Source: Herpetosiphonaceae bacterium
Lineage (GTDB): Bacteria > Chloroflexota > Chloroflexia > Chloroflexales > Herpetosiphonaceae
Length of the DNA: 64,000 nt
Reading direction: 5' to 3'
NCBI GenBank assembly: GCA_026003835.1
Contig: BPHZ01000001.1
Coordinates: 814,001 to 878,000 of the forward strand
Positions 1 to 10,551 of the stretch are shown here, piece by piece. Position 1 is the stretch's first letter, and each line of letters opens with the position of its first letter. The notes under the pieces were generated by a model. That model was not told the origin of the DNA. It made no database searches and worked only from the letters and a program-made list of their open reading frames with translations. The position numbers and the translations under genes are program-made.

Positions 1-1231
1 GCGCACAGCCGCGGCAGCTTCCTGCGATTGAGCATGGATGGTGAGCAGCGGCTGGCCGGCGCTGACCTGGTCGCCGACCTTGGCTTCGAGCACGATGCCG
101 ACGCTGTGATCGATGGGGTCTCCTTTTCGCTGGCGCCCGCCGCCCAGTTCGACCGTCGCCAGCCCCAGTGTCAGAGCGTCGATATAGGTAACATAGCCAT
201 CCTGTGCAGCTCGTAGCGGCTCGGCCACCGGCGCCCTCGGCAGGCGCTCCGGATCGTCGACGAAGGCTGTGTCCCCGCCCTGATGTTCGACCATCTGGCG
301 GAATTTGGCCCAGGCCCGACCCTCGCTCAGCGCCTGCTCAAGCCGGGCGCGGGCCTGCGCCTCGTCCCCGGCTTGGCCGGCAAGCAGCACAAGCTGCGAG
401 CCGAGAATGAGGCAAAGCTCACGCAGATCGGCGGGGCCATGGTCGCGCAGCGTACTGATGGCCTCCTTGACCTCAAGCGCGTTGCCTACGGCATAGCCGA
501 GCGGCTGCTCCATCGAGGAAAGAATGGCGGCGACTCGTCTGCCCGCCATCTGTCCGATCCGCACCATCGTCTGCGCCAGCCGGCTCGCCTGAGTCGAGCG
601 ACTTCATAAAGGCGCCGCGGCCGGATTTGACATCGAGAACGATGCAATCGGCGCCGGCCGCCAGTTTCTTGCTCATCACACTGGCAGCGATGAGTGGGAT
701 ACTTTCAACTGTGCCGGTGACATCGCGCAGCGCATAGAGCTTCTTATCCGCGGGGGCCAGATCGGCGGACTGGCCGGCGATCACCAGGCCGACCTCGCGA
801 ACGGCGCGGCGGAACTCTTCGCCGCTGAGGTCGACGTTGAAGCCGGGGATCGATTCAAGTTTATCAAGGGGTGCCGCCGGTAAAGCCCAGCCCACGGCCT
901 GACATCTTGGCGACCGGCAGCCCCACGCTGGCGACCAGTGGAGCCAGCACCAGGCTGGTCTTATCGCCGATGCCGCCGGTCGAGTGTTTGTCAACAGTCA
1001 GCGGGGCGATATCATGCAGGTCGAGCTGATCGCCAGAGCGGGCCATCGCCAGAGTCAGGTCGGTTGTCTCGCGATCGTCCATGCCCCGGAAGAACACAGC
1101 CATAGCCCAGGCTGCCATTTGGTAGTCTGGGATCGCATCGTGTGTATAGCCCTCGACCAGAAAGGCGATTTCCTCGCCGCTCAGCGTGCCGCCGTCACGC
1201 TTCTTGACGATCAGATCGACCCCGCTCTCAT
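1..1231 (-). pseudogene. deoA: Thymidine/pyrimidine-nucleoside phosphorylase, three frameshifts, 3' end outside window
   Basis: Phosphorolysis of (deoxy)pyrimidine nucleosides in salvage. The reading frame is broken into pieces that join into a normal phosphorylase: the N-terminal part has [18 protein letters not shown] and [13 protein letters not shown], the next has [10 protein letters not shown] and [13 protein letters not shown], and a third frame continues with [20 protein letters not shown] and YVTYIDALTLGLA down to position 1. Breaks lie near 1218 (a run of four C on the plus strand that would have to be five), near 877 (a run of four G that should be three) and near 593. No missense decay or internal stops are seen in the correct frames, so sequencing error is likelier than true loss. 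The ATG at 1231 overlaps the probable stop of nnrD and has an AGGAGA ribosome site. Confidence 0.75.
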
Positions 1232-2878
1232 AACGTCTCCTTTCCTGCGGCTAGCTGCTGGAAAGCCAGCGGCAAGGCGCGACAGCAGATCTCCGGCGAC
1301 AACGCCGGCGGTCGCCGAGGTCGCGGCGTACTAGATCGCCGGCCAGACTGTGGATGCCGACACCGAGTCGTGCGGCGTCGAACGGTGCACAGCCTTGGGC
1401 CAGCAGACCCGCGATCAGCCCGGCTAAAACGTCGCCGGTGCCAGCGGTAGCCAGCGCCGCGTTCGGGCGCGGATTGACCGCCACCCGGCCATCGGGGGCA
1501 GCGATCAACGTCGTCGCGCCCTTGAGGACGACGACCTGGTTCCAGCGCGCCGCCGCCTCGCTCACGGCTCCAAGCCGATCCTCGTGCATCCTCTCGACGC
1601 CCAGCAGTCGCGCCATTTCGCCCGGGTGAGGCGTAAGAATGGCCCGGGCCTCACCTAGCCGCCTCGTGCCAATCCTCGATCTGCGCCAGCAGATTGAGAC
1701 CGTCCGCATCGATGACCAGTGGTGGAAGCTGCTGTGCCGCGCTGAGCTGATCCTCGTCGTCCGCCTGGCGTTGCAGGAAGCCGACAGCGCGCCGGTGCCG
1801 CTGCGACTTGAGGCCAAGCAGCCGCTCGATAAAGCGGCAGGTGACCTCATCACGCCCAAGCCCGCAGCCGACAAGGAGCGCTTTGTAGCCGCCCAGATGC
1901 TTCAAAACCTCATCTGCGGCAGCCTCGCCCAGCGCGCCGGGCTCGCCCTCAGGCAGGGGCAGGAAGGTCGCCTCATGCAGTGCGGCGGCGGCTGCCATAA
2001 AGATACTGCGCGGGCAGCGCCAGCGTTACCAGCCCGGCGCCGGAGCGAGTGGCTGCTGTGGCGGCCAGCACCGGCGCGCCAGGGTAAAAGAGCGATCCTG
2101 CGACCACCATCACCTTGCCAAAGGTTCCTTTATGGCTGTCGTCTGGCCGGGCTGGCAAGACGCGCGCGTAGGGTTGCTCCATCAAGCTCCTCGGTCATGA
2201 TCTGCTCCTCCTCTGCTGCAGGCAAGCTAATTGGAACGACGACTCAGTTCGCCGGTATGGGCGGCGCCGCGCTCCCAGCCGGTGCCCGCGCTTGGCGAGA
2301 CCCGTCGCTACCGTTACGTCAGCCTTTATCGCTACACCCCAGACTGTCCCACGATCTGTATCGATCCCCGTCGGTAGATCGATGGATAGAATCAGCGGCC
2401 GTTCCGCTTGCCTGCGCAGGCGAACGCTGTTGACTGCCTCGACAATCGCGTGCAGCTCGCCGGCAATCGGCCTGCTCAGCCCTGCGCCAAGCAGTCCATC
2501 GATCACCAGATCGGCGCCGGCGAGCATATCACGCAGCCGCGCCTGATCCTGATCGTCGGCCGCGAGAACGGTGGGGATGCCGCGCTGGGCGCAACGCACC
2601 CAGTTCGCATCCTCCTCGCTGAGGCGCCGCTTCCAGACGTAGAGTGTGGCCTGGGCGCCGCTATCGTGGAGGTGACGAGCGGCCACCAGACCATCTCCGC
2701 CATTGTTGCCGGGCCCGACAAGCACCACAACGCGCCCTTCGCGTGGCTTTGGCAGGCGGCGCAGCGCTTCAAGAGCAATGCCGAGGCCGGCCTCCTCCAT
2801 CAGCGTCGCTTCCGGGGTGCCGGCGGCGATTGCTGCCTGCTCAAGCTTACGCATCTCAGCGGCGGTGACGAGTTTCAT
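1228..2878 (-). pseudogene. nnr: Bifunctional NAD(P)H-hydrate epimerase / ADP-dependent dehydratase, multiply frameshifted
   Basis: Repairs hydrated NADH/NADPH. The N-terminal epimerase part (about 2878-2260) is intact, with VLVGPGNNGGDGLVAARHL and DGLLGAGLSRPI. The C-terminal dehydratase part is spread over three frames: KGTFGKVMVVAGS and ATRSGAGLVTLA (about 2130-2010), LLVGCGLGRDE (about 1870), then LTPHPGEMARLLGV and ATAGTGDVLAGLIAGLLA (about 1640-1400). I count at least six frame changes, near 2265, 2250, 2160, 2020, 1665 and 1300, and possibly one near 1275. All family motifs survive in one frame or another. The start at 2878 (MKLVTAAEM) follows the family N-terminus, though a good AGGAGG lies somewhat far upstream. 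Gene order nnr-deoA is convincing as an operon; whether the breaks are real is not. Confidence 0.7.
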
Positions 2879-2987
2879 AGGATCGGCTTCACATTCCTCC
2901 TGATCGATCACGCAAATGCTGATGAGAAAGGGGAGCCAGCGGGACGCAGCTCTGCGAACCTCCCATCAGCATCTGTGTGGTGGACGA

Positions 2988-3377
2988 CTACATTGCGATT
3001 CCGACGACGACGGCGGCGGCAAAGCCACCGCTGTGGGTCAGGCTGATAGAGAATGTGGTTATGCCAAGCTCCGCTGCCCGGGTGGCGGCAACATCGGAGA
3101 GTCGCAGCAGCGGCTCTCCACGCTCGCCCTTGACGATCTCGACGGAGCGCCAGGGAATGGCGCCCGCCGGGGCGCCCAATCCGCAGAGCCCAAGCCCAAG
3201 CGCCTTGGCGGTGGCTTCCTTGGCCGCCCAGCGAGCGGCAAGCGACTCAGGTCTGCCGCCGCTGCACGCCAGCTCGTCGGCTGTAAAGATACGCTGTAGA
3301 AAGCGAGCGCCCCAGCGCTCGCTTGCCTCTCTGAGCCGTTCGATCTCCACCAGATCGATACCGGTAATGAGGCGCAT
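2988..3377 (-). CDS. acpS: Holo-[acyl-carrier-protein] synthase
   Basis: Transfers 4'-phosphopantetheine from CoA to apo-ACP, the activation step for fatty acid synthesis. The 129-residue length is typical. The N-terminal TGIDLVEIERL carries the Mg-binding Asp, and the second motif is WAAKEATAKALG with the KEA..K signature. SISLTHSGGFAAAVVV at the C-terminus is the conserved closing strand. I start at the ATG at 3377 because MRLITGIDLVEI is the family N-terminus; the longer frame to 3476 runs into ugd. It lies 10 bp downstream of ugd on the same strand and just upstream of nnr, a frequent partner of acpS. Confidence 0.93.
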   Translation of the reverse strand: MRLITGIDLVEIERLREASERWGARFLQRIFTADELACSGGRPESLAARWAAKEATAKALGLGLCGLGAPAGAIPWRSVEIVKGERGEPLLRLSDVAATRAAELGITTFSISLTHSGGFAAAVVVGIAM

Positions 3378-3387
3378 ATGCCCCTCG

Positions 3388-4761
3388 CTAACCCTCGACG
3401 ATCTCGACCGGCTCCTCGCTGGCTTTGGCTTGACCCCCATTTCCCGGAATACCGCCCGGCAGGTGAGGCGCGCCACGGCCGATGCCCCGGTAGATGAAGC
3501 CTCGGGCGGTCATCTCGTCAGGATCATAGACATTGCGACCGTCGACGATAATTGGGCGGCGCAGGTAGCGCCGGATACGATCCCAGTCGAGCTGCTTGAA
3601 CTCGTTCCACTCGGTCACGATCAGCAGCGCGTCGGAGCCCTTAGCGACATCATACGGCGTAGCGCAGTAGATAACCTCCGGCATAATTGCCTCAGCCGCT
3701 TCCATTGCTACCGGGTCGTAGGCTTTGACGCTGGCACCCGCAGCCATCAGCTGTTGAATGATATCGATCGACGGCGCTTCGCGCATATCATCGGTGTTGG
3801 GTTTGAAGGAAAGGCCCAGGACGCCGATTTGCGCGCCGCGAGCATCACCGAGCAGCGCGATCGTCTTCTGGACGAAGAGCCTGCGGGCATCGCGGTTGAT
3901 CTCCATCACCGCTTGCAGCAGCTGCGGGTGGCAGCCATTCGCCGCAGCCATCCGCGCCAGCGCCAAGACGTCCTTCGGAAAACAGCTCCCCCCGTAGCCT
4001 ATGCCAGCCTCAAGGAAGAGCGGGCCGATACGCTTATCGGCGCCCATACCGCGGGCGACCTCCTTCACATCCGCACCAAGCCGTTCACAGATCTGCGCGA
4101 TCTCGTTGATAAACGAGATTTTGGTCGCCAGGAATGCATTGGAAGCGTACTTGATCATCTCAGCCGTGCGCAGATCGGTGATGATCACCGGCGCGCGCAG
4201 TGGCGCATGAAGCTCGGCCACCTTCTCCGCCGCCTCGCGGTCTCGTGAGCCGAGCACAATGCGATCGGGGCTGAAGAAGTCGTTCATTGCCGAGCCCTCG
4301 CGGAGGAACTCGGGATTTGAAACGACGGAGAACGGGATATCGCGGGCGTGCTCGCGGATCAGCTCAGAGACCCAATCGCCTGTGCCGACCGGGACTGTCG
4401 ATTTATCGATGATGATCGCGGGGCCGGTCAGCGCCTTGCCAATCGAGCGCGCTGCAGCTTCCACCTGGCTCAAATCGGCGGAGCCATCCTCGCCCATAGG
4501 CGTACCGACAGTGATAAAGATAAAGTCGGCGCCAGGTACGCCCTCCTCATACGTATCGGTGAAACGGATGCTGCCGGCCTTGAGACGGCGCTGGAGCACT
4601 TCCTCCAGGCCGGGCTCATAGATCGGCGTCTTGCCGCTACGCAGCTGCTCCAGCTTCTGCAGGTTAATTTCAATGCAAGTGACATCATTGCCGAGATCCG
4701 CAAAGCAGACGCCGGTTGTCAACCCGACGTAGCCCGTTCCTACAACACAGATCTTTTTCAA
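3388..4761 (-). CDS. ugd: UDP-glucose 6-dehydrogenase
   Basis: Oxidises UDP-glucose to UDP-glucuronate with two NAD for envelope or exopolysaccharide sugars. The N-terminal Rossmann motif is [19 protein letters not shown]. The central helical domain has STVPVGTG and [13 protein letters not shown]. The catalytic Cys is in [14 protein letters not shown] (about residue 260), and [16 protein letters not shown] begins the C-terminal UDP-binding domain. I choose the TTG start at 4761: it puts [12 protein letters not shown] at the N-terminus and has an AGGAGGAGA ribosome site a few bases upstream, whereas the ATG at 4815 would add a nonconserved 18-residue leader. 457 residues, normal for the family. 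It follows the membrane protein gene by 58 bp. Confidence 0.93.
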   Translation of the reverse strand: MKKICVVGTGYVGLTTGVCFADLGNDVTCIEINLQKLEQLRSGKTPIYEPGLEEVLQRRLKAGSIRFTDTYEEGVPGADFIFITVGTPMGEDGSADLSQVEAAARSIGKALTGPAIIIDKSTVPVGTGDWVSELIREHARDIPFSVVSNPEFLREGSAMNDFFSPDRIVLGSRDREAAEKVAELHAPLRAPVIITDLRTAEMIKYASNAFLATKISFINEIAQICERLGADVKEVARGMGADKRIGPLFLEAGIGYGGSCFPKDVLALARMAAANGCHPQLLQAVMEINRDARRLFVQKTIALLGDARGAQIGVLGLSFKPNTDDMREAPSIDIIQQLMAAGASVKAYDPVAMEAAEAIMPEVIYCATPYDVAKGSDALLIVTEWNEFKQLDWDRIRRYLRRPIIVDGRNVYDPDEMTARGFIYRGIGRGAPHLPGGIPGNGGQAKASEEPVEIVEG

Positions 4762-4819
4762 AGGTCTCCTCCTGATTGAAAGCCAGTATTGATGAGCCGC
4801 CAGCTCTCGATACAAGCGA

Positions 4820-6217
4820 TTAGCGGGCTACAAGCGAGACATTGGCGACTTCAACGACATAGTCGTGACCATTAGCGTAGATCCACAGCTCCTCGATTCG
4901 ACGCAGCTGCGGGATATCGGCAAGCAGATTGAGCCTGAGATGCGTCCACTCATACGCTGGAATGCGTTCGGTTTCGATCCACTCCTCAAGCGATTCGCTG
5001 AGCTCCTCGCTCTCCCTGGCATAATAGCAGTAGTCAAACTGCCGAGGGTTCCCATGGTCGTCGGTATAGTGCCAGGAGATTGTGATGGGGCATTCGGTGC
5101 CTAGAGCGCCGGCCTTCGGCAGTGATTGATCGAGAATGCGCACATCGGCTTCAAAGACGAGTTCTTGGTAGGGTGTTATATCGGCCTCGATCTGCTGCTG
5201 AATATAGATGCGAAAGCCTTTGCTGTTGCTGTTGCGGCGCGTAAAATTCGCGGCCTTGACCGTTTCGCCGTTGCGACGTTGCTCTGGATCGATGGGCCCG
5301 GTGGTGATGCGGAAGTACCCATTTTCTGGGGACCCCTTCTCGGCGGCAGCGCTGCGAACGATCCAGGTTGTCGAGCTGATCTCATTGCTGCTGCAGATAC
5401 CGGTTGTGCAGTTGTACTCTCGCTCCGTAAACTCCGAGAAGTTGCCGTCGCGGATGAGCTGCCAGCTTGCCTCCAGTGGCCCGTCCAGGTTGTCTTCGTC
5501 CACAACCACGCGCTGGCCGGCGGCGATCTCAATGCTCCGGCTGCCGCTTTTAAGGCTGGCGTGGCCTGTTGTGACCGTCACCTCCGTGGCTGGTAGGCTT
5601 GTCCACTGTGCCCTGGCTGTCATTGGCGAGGAGGGCGCCAGCAGACGAACCATATAGATGCCGCCGACGTCGAAGCTGATTTCAGTGGGCTCGCCGCCGG
5701 GAGGGACCGCGATCACATGGAAGTCGGCCTTCTGGTAGGGCAGACGGCGGGGGAGGTGCAGGCGCGCCATGCCGTCGCGTAGCTCAAGCACTACTGTCTG
5801 GCGATAGTTGTTGAAGCGCGTTCGTTGGAGTGTGTGCAGCTGGAGCGTCGTGCCCGGCCAGAGTTCGACGCGAGTGCCGTCGAAGAGTTCGATCGTTGCT
5901 GCGGTACCTGGTTCCAGGGTGCGGTCGACGAAGATCGCATCGCCCTCCTGGAGAGCTGCTCCGTCCTGAGCCGGGAGCTGCAGTACCATCCCATACTGCT
6001 GGATAAAAACACCACGCGATGTGTGCAGCACCAGCCGTGCCGGCTTGGCAGGGCTGCCGCTGGCAATGAAGCGGAAACGCCAGATGCCGTAACAGGTGAG
6101 CGAGAGCAGCAAACAGAACATCGCGAACGAGACAAGCAGTACGCGCCACGCTCGCCGGCCGGGATCGGCGGCGTGAGAGGCAGGCGGGTTCAACTGGTTC
6201 GTTGTCTCGACCGCCAC
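4820..6217 (-). CDS. Membrane-anchored FecR-like domain protein, function unknown
   Basis: 465 residues. A short cytoplasmic N-terminus is followed by one transmembrane helix at about residues 25-47, so the rest should be extracytoplasmic. Residues about 60-230 look like a FecR-type beta domain: alternating strands, [36 protein letters not shown], and [20 protein letters not shown] followed by QRVVV. The last 230 residues contain DGNFSEF, paired cysteines ([10 protein letters not shown]) and a beta-rich segment ending [10 protein letters not shown] that could be a carbohydrate-binding-like fold. No catalytic motif is recognised. It lies between tgt and ugd on the same strand, 1 bp from tgt, so it is probably cotranscribed. 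The ugd neighbourhood suggests a surface role, which is inference only. Confidence 0.6.
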   Translation of the reverse strand: MAVETTNQLNPPASHAADPGRRAWRVLLVSFAMFCLLLSLTCYGIWRFRFIASGSPAKPARLVLHTSRGVFIQQYGMVLQLPAQDGAALQEGDAIFVDRTLEPGTAATIELFDGTRVELWPGTTLQLHTLQRTRFNNYRQTVVLELRDGMARLHLPRRLPYQKADFHVIAVPPGGEPTEISFDVGGIYMVRLLAPSSPMTARAQWTSLPATEVTVTTGHASLKSGSRSIEIAAGQRVVVDEDNLDGPLEASWQLIRDGNFSEFTEREYNCTTGICSSNEISSTTWIVRSAAAEKGSPENGYFRITTGPIDPEQRRNGETVKAANFTRRNSNSKGFRIYIQQQIEADITPYQELVFEADVRILDQSLPKAGALGTECPITISWHYTDDHGNPRQFDYCYYARESEELSESLEEWIETERIPAYEWTHLRLNLLADIPQLRRIEELWIYANGHDYVVEVANVSLVAR

Positions 6218-6218
6218 G

Positions 6219-7403
6219 CTAGATCTCCTGTCCTGGACGGCCCAGACTGCGCTCGCGGGCTGCCCGGTTGGCTGCGCGAATCTCGTGTGGGATGGTGCGG
6301 AACGTCGCCAGAAACTCCTCGCGGAAGAGGGTAAAGCGATCGGCGAGAATTGCCTCGCGGGCGCGCTCCATGAGCCGGATCAGAAAACGAACGTTGTGGA
6401 TGGTTGCCAGCCGTAGTCCGAGGATCTCCTCGGCGCGGAAGAGGTGGCGCAGGTAGGCGCGGCTGAAGCGCTGGCAGGTATAACAGTCACAGCCCTCCTC
6501 GATCGGCCGCTCGTCGCGAGCGAACTGGGCATTCCGGATATTGAGCCTGCCGGTGGGGACCAGCAGAGCGCCATTGCGCCCCAGCCTGGTCGGCAGGACA
6601 CAATCAAACATATCCACGCCGCGCGCCACGCCCTCGATCAGATCTTCCGGCGAGCCTACTCCCATCAGGTAGCGCGGCCGGTCGGCCGGCAGCTCGGCGG
6701 TGACGACGGCAGTCATCTCGTACATCTGCTCTTTGGGCTCGCCGACGCTCAGGCCGCCGATGCCGAAGCCGCGAACCGGCATTGAGCCGACAAAGCGGGC
6801 ACTCTCGCGGCGCAGATCCTCCTCGACGCCGCCCTGGACAATGCCAAAGAGCGCCTGATCAGCACTCTTCTTGGCAGCGACACAACGCTCCAGCCAGCGA
6901 TGGGTGCGCTCCATTGCTGCCCGCGTGTACTCCCACGTCGTCGGCTGCGGCGCACACTCGTCAAACGCCATAATGATATCCGCCCCGATTTGCTCCTGGA
7001 TTTCAATGGCGCGCTCCGGCGTAAAACGATGCTGGCTGCCGTCAATGTGCGAGCGAAACGTTACGCCCTCTTCGTCGATTCTGCTGTTTGGACCCAGGCT
7101 GAACACCTGAAAGCCGCCTGAGTCGGTCAGGATCGGCCTGGACCAGCTCATAAAGCGGTGGATCCCTTCCATATCGGCGATCAGTTCGCTGCCGGGTCGC
7201 AGGTAGAGATGGTAGGTGTTGGCCAGGATGATCTGGGCCCCGGCCTCCACCACTTCTTCAGGTGTGAGTGTTTTGACCGTTGCCTGGGTGCCGACGGGCA
7301 TAAAGACGGGCGTTCTGATGACGCCGTGGGGCGTTGTAAAGACCCCGGCCCGCGCACCACTTGCGCGATCGGTATGCTCAAGCGTAAATTGAAAACTCTC
7401 CAT
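6219..7403 (-). CDS. tgt: tRNA-guanine transglycosylase (queuine tRNA-ribosyltransferase)
   Basis: Exchanges guanine-34 for preQ1 in GUN-anticodon tRNAs (Asp, Asn, His, Tyr). Visible motifs are [40 protein letters not shown] (catalytic Asp region), [43 protein letters not shown] and [15 protein letters not shown]. The zinc site is the CDCYTC segment followed by a downstream Cys/His. I start at ATG 7403 ([12 protein letters not shown]): upstream ATGs at 7415 and 7436 overlap or precede a TATAAT at 7414-7419, so the transcript would begin only a few bases before 7403. 394 residues, normal. Confidence 0.95.
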   Translation of the reverse strand: MESFQFTLEHTDRASGARAGVFTTPHGVIRTPVFMPVGTQATVKTLTPEEVVEAGAQIILANTYHLYLRPGSELIADMEGIHRFMSWSRPILTDSGGFQVFSLGPNSRIDEEGVTFRSHIDGSQHRFTPERAIEIQEQIGADIIMAFDECAPQPTTWEYTRAAMERTHRWLERCVAAKKSADQALFGIVQGGVEEDLRRESARFVGSMPVRGFGIGGLSVGEPKEQMYEMTAVVTAELPADRPRYLMGVGSPEDLIEGVARGVDMFDCVLPTRLGRNGALLVPTGRLNIRNAQFARDERPIEEGCDCYTCQRFSRAYLRHLFRAEEILGLRLATIHNVRFLIRLMERAREAILADRFTLFREEFLATFRTIPHEIRAANRAARERSLGRPGQEI

Positions 7404-7413
7404 AACGTAGGCC

Positions 7414-7419
7414 ATTATA
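7414..7419 (-). promoter_or_regulatory. -10 element of the tgt promoter
   Basis: On the minus strand this reads TATAAT preceded by TGTGC. No convincing -35 is seen 17 bp upstream. Its distance of about 10 bp to the chosen tgt ATG implies a nearly leaderless transcript. Confidence 0.45.
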
Positions 7420-7527
7420 GCACAGTCCAGAAGCATGGTTGTGAGCTAAAAGCCATCTGTTTTCTGTGCGGATCCTATACAATCGCTGCTTGAGCACAAA
7501 CGCTGCGAAATGTCGTACAATTGGCCT

Positions 7528-10500
7528 ATGATTGATCCGTCCCACAGCGCAACAACTGGTCTTGGCGATCTGCTGCGCCATCTGGCGCAGCGGCGGGCGC
7601 CAGCCGACCGCTCACCATTACTGGCGATGGGCGAGATTGTTCGGCCCGCCGCCGAACGCGCGACACTGCCGCTTGCCCCGGAGCTGATTATCGCCTGGCG
7701 AGCGCTGATCGGCGACGAGAGTTGGTTATGGCAGCGCCAGGCGCTTGAGACGGTGCGGCGGGGCGAGTCGCTTGTCCTTGTCGCACCGCCGCCGCTTGGT
7801 GTGGCAACGCTGCTGCTGCTTGCTGCCGATCGTCCCGGGTTTCGTGCCCATGCAGCGGCGAGCAGCACGACTTTGCTGCTTGCCCCGACCGCCAGCGCCT
7901 TTATGAGTCTTGCGCGCGCTGCTGCCTCGCTTGACGCGCTCCTGGGCGGTGGGCTGCCCCACCTGGCCCTGGATATGGGGACGCCGGTTCCGCGCCGGCC
8001 TGTGCCGCTGCTGCTGACGACGCCCGACGTGTTGCACGGCCGTATCCTGCGGCACCATGATCGTGCCTGGCGCTGGCTTTGGCAATCCCTGCGCCGGGTG
8101 ATCATTCCAGCGGCCGATGAGTCGGTGGGAGCGCCGCTTGGACATCTGCGCTGGCTGTTGCGCCGCGTGGCCCGGCTCCTGTATGAGCAGCGGCCCGTCC
8201 AGCTTCTTGTCGGTATCCAGCCCACACCGGAGCCGCTGGCGACGGCGAGCCTCCTTGTGGGACGGCCATTGGCTGCGGCTGTAGCCGGCGAGACTGCCGG
8301 AGTGACGACCTGGGCGATCTGGCGCAGCGGCGCTGATAGTGCTGCGGAGGCTGTATCTCTGGCTGGGGAGCTGCGCGCAGCAGGACTTTCGGTTGCGCTC
8401 TTAGGCCGTGATGACCTTGAGCGTGCCCTGCTGGATCGGGCGGGCCTGGCTACAGGGCTGGTGGGCGCCTCATGGGCTCGCAAGCCCGAACAGGCTGTGA
8501 TCCTGCCCTGGTCAGCTGAGGCCTCGCTCATCCCAGCGCTGGCTGGCGCCGGCTACAGGCTCGTGGTTGCCCTGGCCGATCCCAGCCTGCCCGGCCACCT
8601 ATTTCGCTTCAACCCACCGCTGGCCGCTCCTGAGGCGCCGCTTCCCTGGCCGCAGGCGAGCCTGAACCCTTATGTTGCCGCAGCGCACCTGCGCTGTGCA
8701 GCTGAAGAGTACCCGCTCGATATCGCTGAGGTTGCCGAGTGGGAGTGCGAGTCGCTGGTGGAGCGGCTTGAGCGCCGTGGTCTGCTGGCCTGGCTGCCCG
8801 GCGATCAGGACCGCTGGCAGCCGGTCGCCGGCGATAGCGATCCCTACGAAGAGCTATCCATAGGAGGAGTCGGCGGCCCGCCTGCGACGATCGTTGATGA
8901 GCAGGATAGTCTGCTCGGCGAGGTTGAGTCGACGCTCCTTGAGCGGCGTTTCTATCCCGGCGCGACGCTGCCTGGCGCCCACGTCGCGGCGTGGATTGAG
9001 AGCGAGATTGTCCAGGTCGCTGCTGGCGCTGCTGTCTGGACCGCGCCTTTGCGCCGCACCCAGGTAACGATCAGGGAAGAGATTGCACAGCGGCAGATCG
9101 CCGGGTCGCGCCTCCCGCTGCAGCTGCATTGGGGCAAGGTTGTGGTTCAGGAGGAGATCAGCGGTCGGGTGGAGTGGAACGGCGAGCGTGCTGCTACGAC
9201 TGTCGCATTCGATCCACCGCTCACCGTCCAATGGTCCGCACCCGCGTGCTGGATCGATGTTCCGGAGGGGGCGCAGGCAACACCTGAGGCTGCGCTTCTT
9301 TGGGCTGCGGTTATCCCGCTGGTCCTGCGCTGCAGGCCTGAGGATATTGTGCCCTGTGGAGCGGGCGGAGCCGTCTATCTGGTCGAGGCACAGCCCGGCG
9401 GCCGTGGACTGGCCGAGGCTATCTACGAGCGGGCGGAACAGACCCTGGCGCTTGCCCAGGCTGCAGCGCTGGCGGGGACGGGGACGGCTCCATGGGGTGA
9501 GGCTGCCGCTCTTGCGCTGTGCTGGCTTGATCCCCTGCTGGGGCGGCGAGATATGCTCCAGCAGGGAGATCAAGGAGCAACCTATCCTGCTGAGGCTCAC
9601 GAGCAGCGGCGCCCATCGCCGTCACGGCCGGAGCCTTCGCGCCAGGGGCGGCATAAACGCGCCGGTGCTACTACCCGGATCCCAGGCTCAACGATCTACC
9701 CGATTCAACCCTCCGAGATTGAGCGCCCGCCGTTCCTCTCCCGCTCCCGGCAGCCAGCGCAGCCGTCTGAAGAGCAGCCCGCCGAGGGACGAGCATCCGA
9801 GATGCAGCACCGCGAGCAATATCCGCGAGAGAAATTGAGCTCCGAGCAGCCGCAGGCAGAGGTGCAACCTCCAGAAACGCAGCGGAAACAACCCGGCGAT
9901 GAGCGGATGTCCGCCAGATATCGGGGAGCAAGAAGTGGGCAGCCGGCGCCGGATATCCGGCCGGGGTCGCCGGTGCGAGAGGAGCCTGAGCAGCAGCTGC
10001 CTGCCGCCGCACCTCGTCATAGCGATAAGGCTCCACCCAAACGCCCTCTAGAGCGCCGCCGGGAAGAGCAGCCGCCAACGGATCGGCGCGGGCCTGAGCA
10101 GCAGCCGAGACAGCGCGAGGGCGCCCGGCGCGGTCCTGAGCGACGCCATGTCGAGAGGACGCCTTCACCGGCGAGTGGCGGCAGGCAGCCGCCATCGTCG
10201 CCACCACAGGAGCAGCCGCCGGATGCGGCGGCGTTGATCGAGCGCGCGCGCCGGATGCGCGAGCAGCGCGAGGCGCAGGCCCGCCTGCAGGAGCAGGGGC
10301 GCCGGCCGCCTGCCGGCCGCAAGCAGGCTGCCACGGAGGAGCCGGTCGAGTCGCGCTTCGCTGTTGGGCAACGTATCTCCTGCCTTCCTTATGGAGAGGG
10401 CGTTGTGCGGCGGGTGCGTCGCTCCGGCAGCCGCGAGTTGTTGGATGTTGAATTCCCCGACTATGGCGAGCTACAGATTGATCCGATCATCAGTCTTGTG

Positions 10501-10545
10501 CGCCCTGTGAGCGCCGCGCCGCCAGCTGATGGAGAGGAGGGGTAG
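7528..10545 (+). CDS. Degenerate MrfA/YprA-type DEAD/DEAH helicase-like protein with PcrA-like Tudor tail
   Basis: 1005 residues. The fold order follows the YprA/MrfA helicase family, but the ATPase motifs are gone. SWLWQRQALETVRRGES (about 65-81) matches the Q-motif region. The Walker A position reads VAPPPLGVAT with no GKT/S. LLLTTPDVLH (about 161-170) matches motif Ib. The DEAH position reads IIPAADES, and the SAT position reads LLVGIQPTP. Later, ATIVDEQDSLLGEVE and YLVEAQPGGRGLAEAIYERAEQ match the family's C-terminal region, where the four-Cys cluster is absent. Residues about 690-950 are low-complexity Pro/Gln/Arg/Glu and probably disordered. The end, VGQRISCLPYGEGVVRRVRR to about 1000, resembles the Tudor domain closing UvrD/PcrA. 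It is likely a noncatalytic DNA- or RNAP-binding protein. ATG 7510 is an alternative start. Confidence 0.6.
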   Translation: MIDPSHSATTGLGDLLRHLAQRRAPADRSPLLAMGEIVRPAAERATLPLAPELIIAWRALIGDESWLWQRQALETVRRGESLVLVAPPPLGVATLLLLAADRPGFRAHAAASSTTLLLAPTASAFMSLARAAASLDALLGGGLPHLALDMGTPVPRRPVPLLLTTPDVLHGRILRHHDRAWRWLWQSLRRVIIPAADESVGAPLGHLRWLLRRVARLLYEQRPVQLLVGIQPTPEPLATASLLVGRPLAAAVAGETAGVTTWAIWRSGADSAAEAVSLAGELRAAGLSVALLGRDDLERALLDRAGLATGLVGASWARKPEQAVILPWSAEASLIPALAGAGYRLVVALADPSLPGHLFRFNPPLAAPEAPLPWPQASLNPYVAAAHLRCAAEEYPLDIAEVAEWECESLVERLERRGLLAWLPGDQDRWQPVAGDSDPYEELSIGGVGGPPATIVDEQDSLLGEVESTLLERRFYPGATLPGAHVAAWIESEIVQVAAGAAVWTAPLRRTQVTIREEIAQRQIAGSRLPLQLHWGKVVVQEEISGRVEWNGERAATTVAFDPPLTVQWSAPACWIDVPEGAQATPEAALLWAAVIPLVLRCRPEDIVPCGAGGAVYLVEAQPGGRGLAEAIYERAEQTLALAQAAALAGTGTAPWGEAAALALCWLDPLLGRRDMLQQGDQGATYPAEAHEQRRPSPSRPEPSRQGRHKRAGATTRIPGSTIYPIQPSEIERPPFLSRSRQPAQPSEEQPAEGRASEMQHREQYPREKLSSEQPQAEVQPPETQRKQPGDERMSARYRGARSGQPAPDIRPGSPVREEPEQQLPAAAPRHSDKAPPKRPLERRREEQPPTDRRGPEQQPRQREGARRGPERRHVERTPSPASGGRQPPSSPPQEQPPDAAALIERARRMREQREAQARLQEQGRRPPAGRKQAATEEPVESRFAVGQRISCLPYGEGVVRRVRRSGSRELLDVEFPDYGELQIDPIISLVRPVSAAPPADGEEG

Positions 10546-10551
10546 CACCTT

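Noticed and set aside
7446..8531. 361-codon minus-strand frame over the helicase-like gene
   Set aside because: Ser/Arg-rich text typical of an antisense frame; it also spans the tgt/helicase intergenic promoters.
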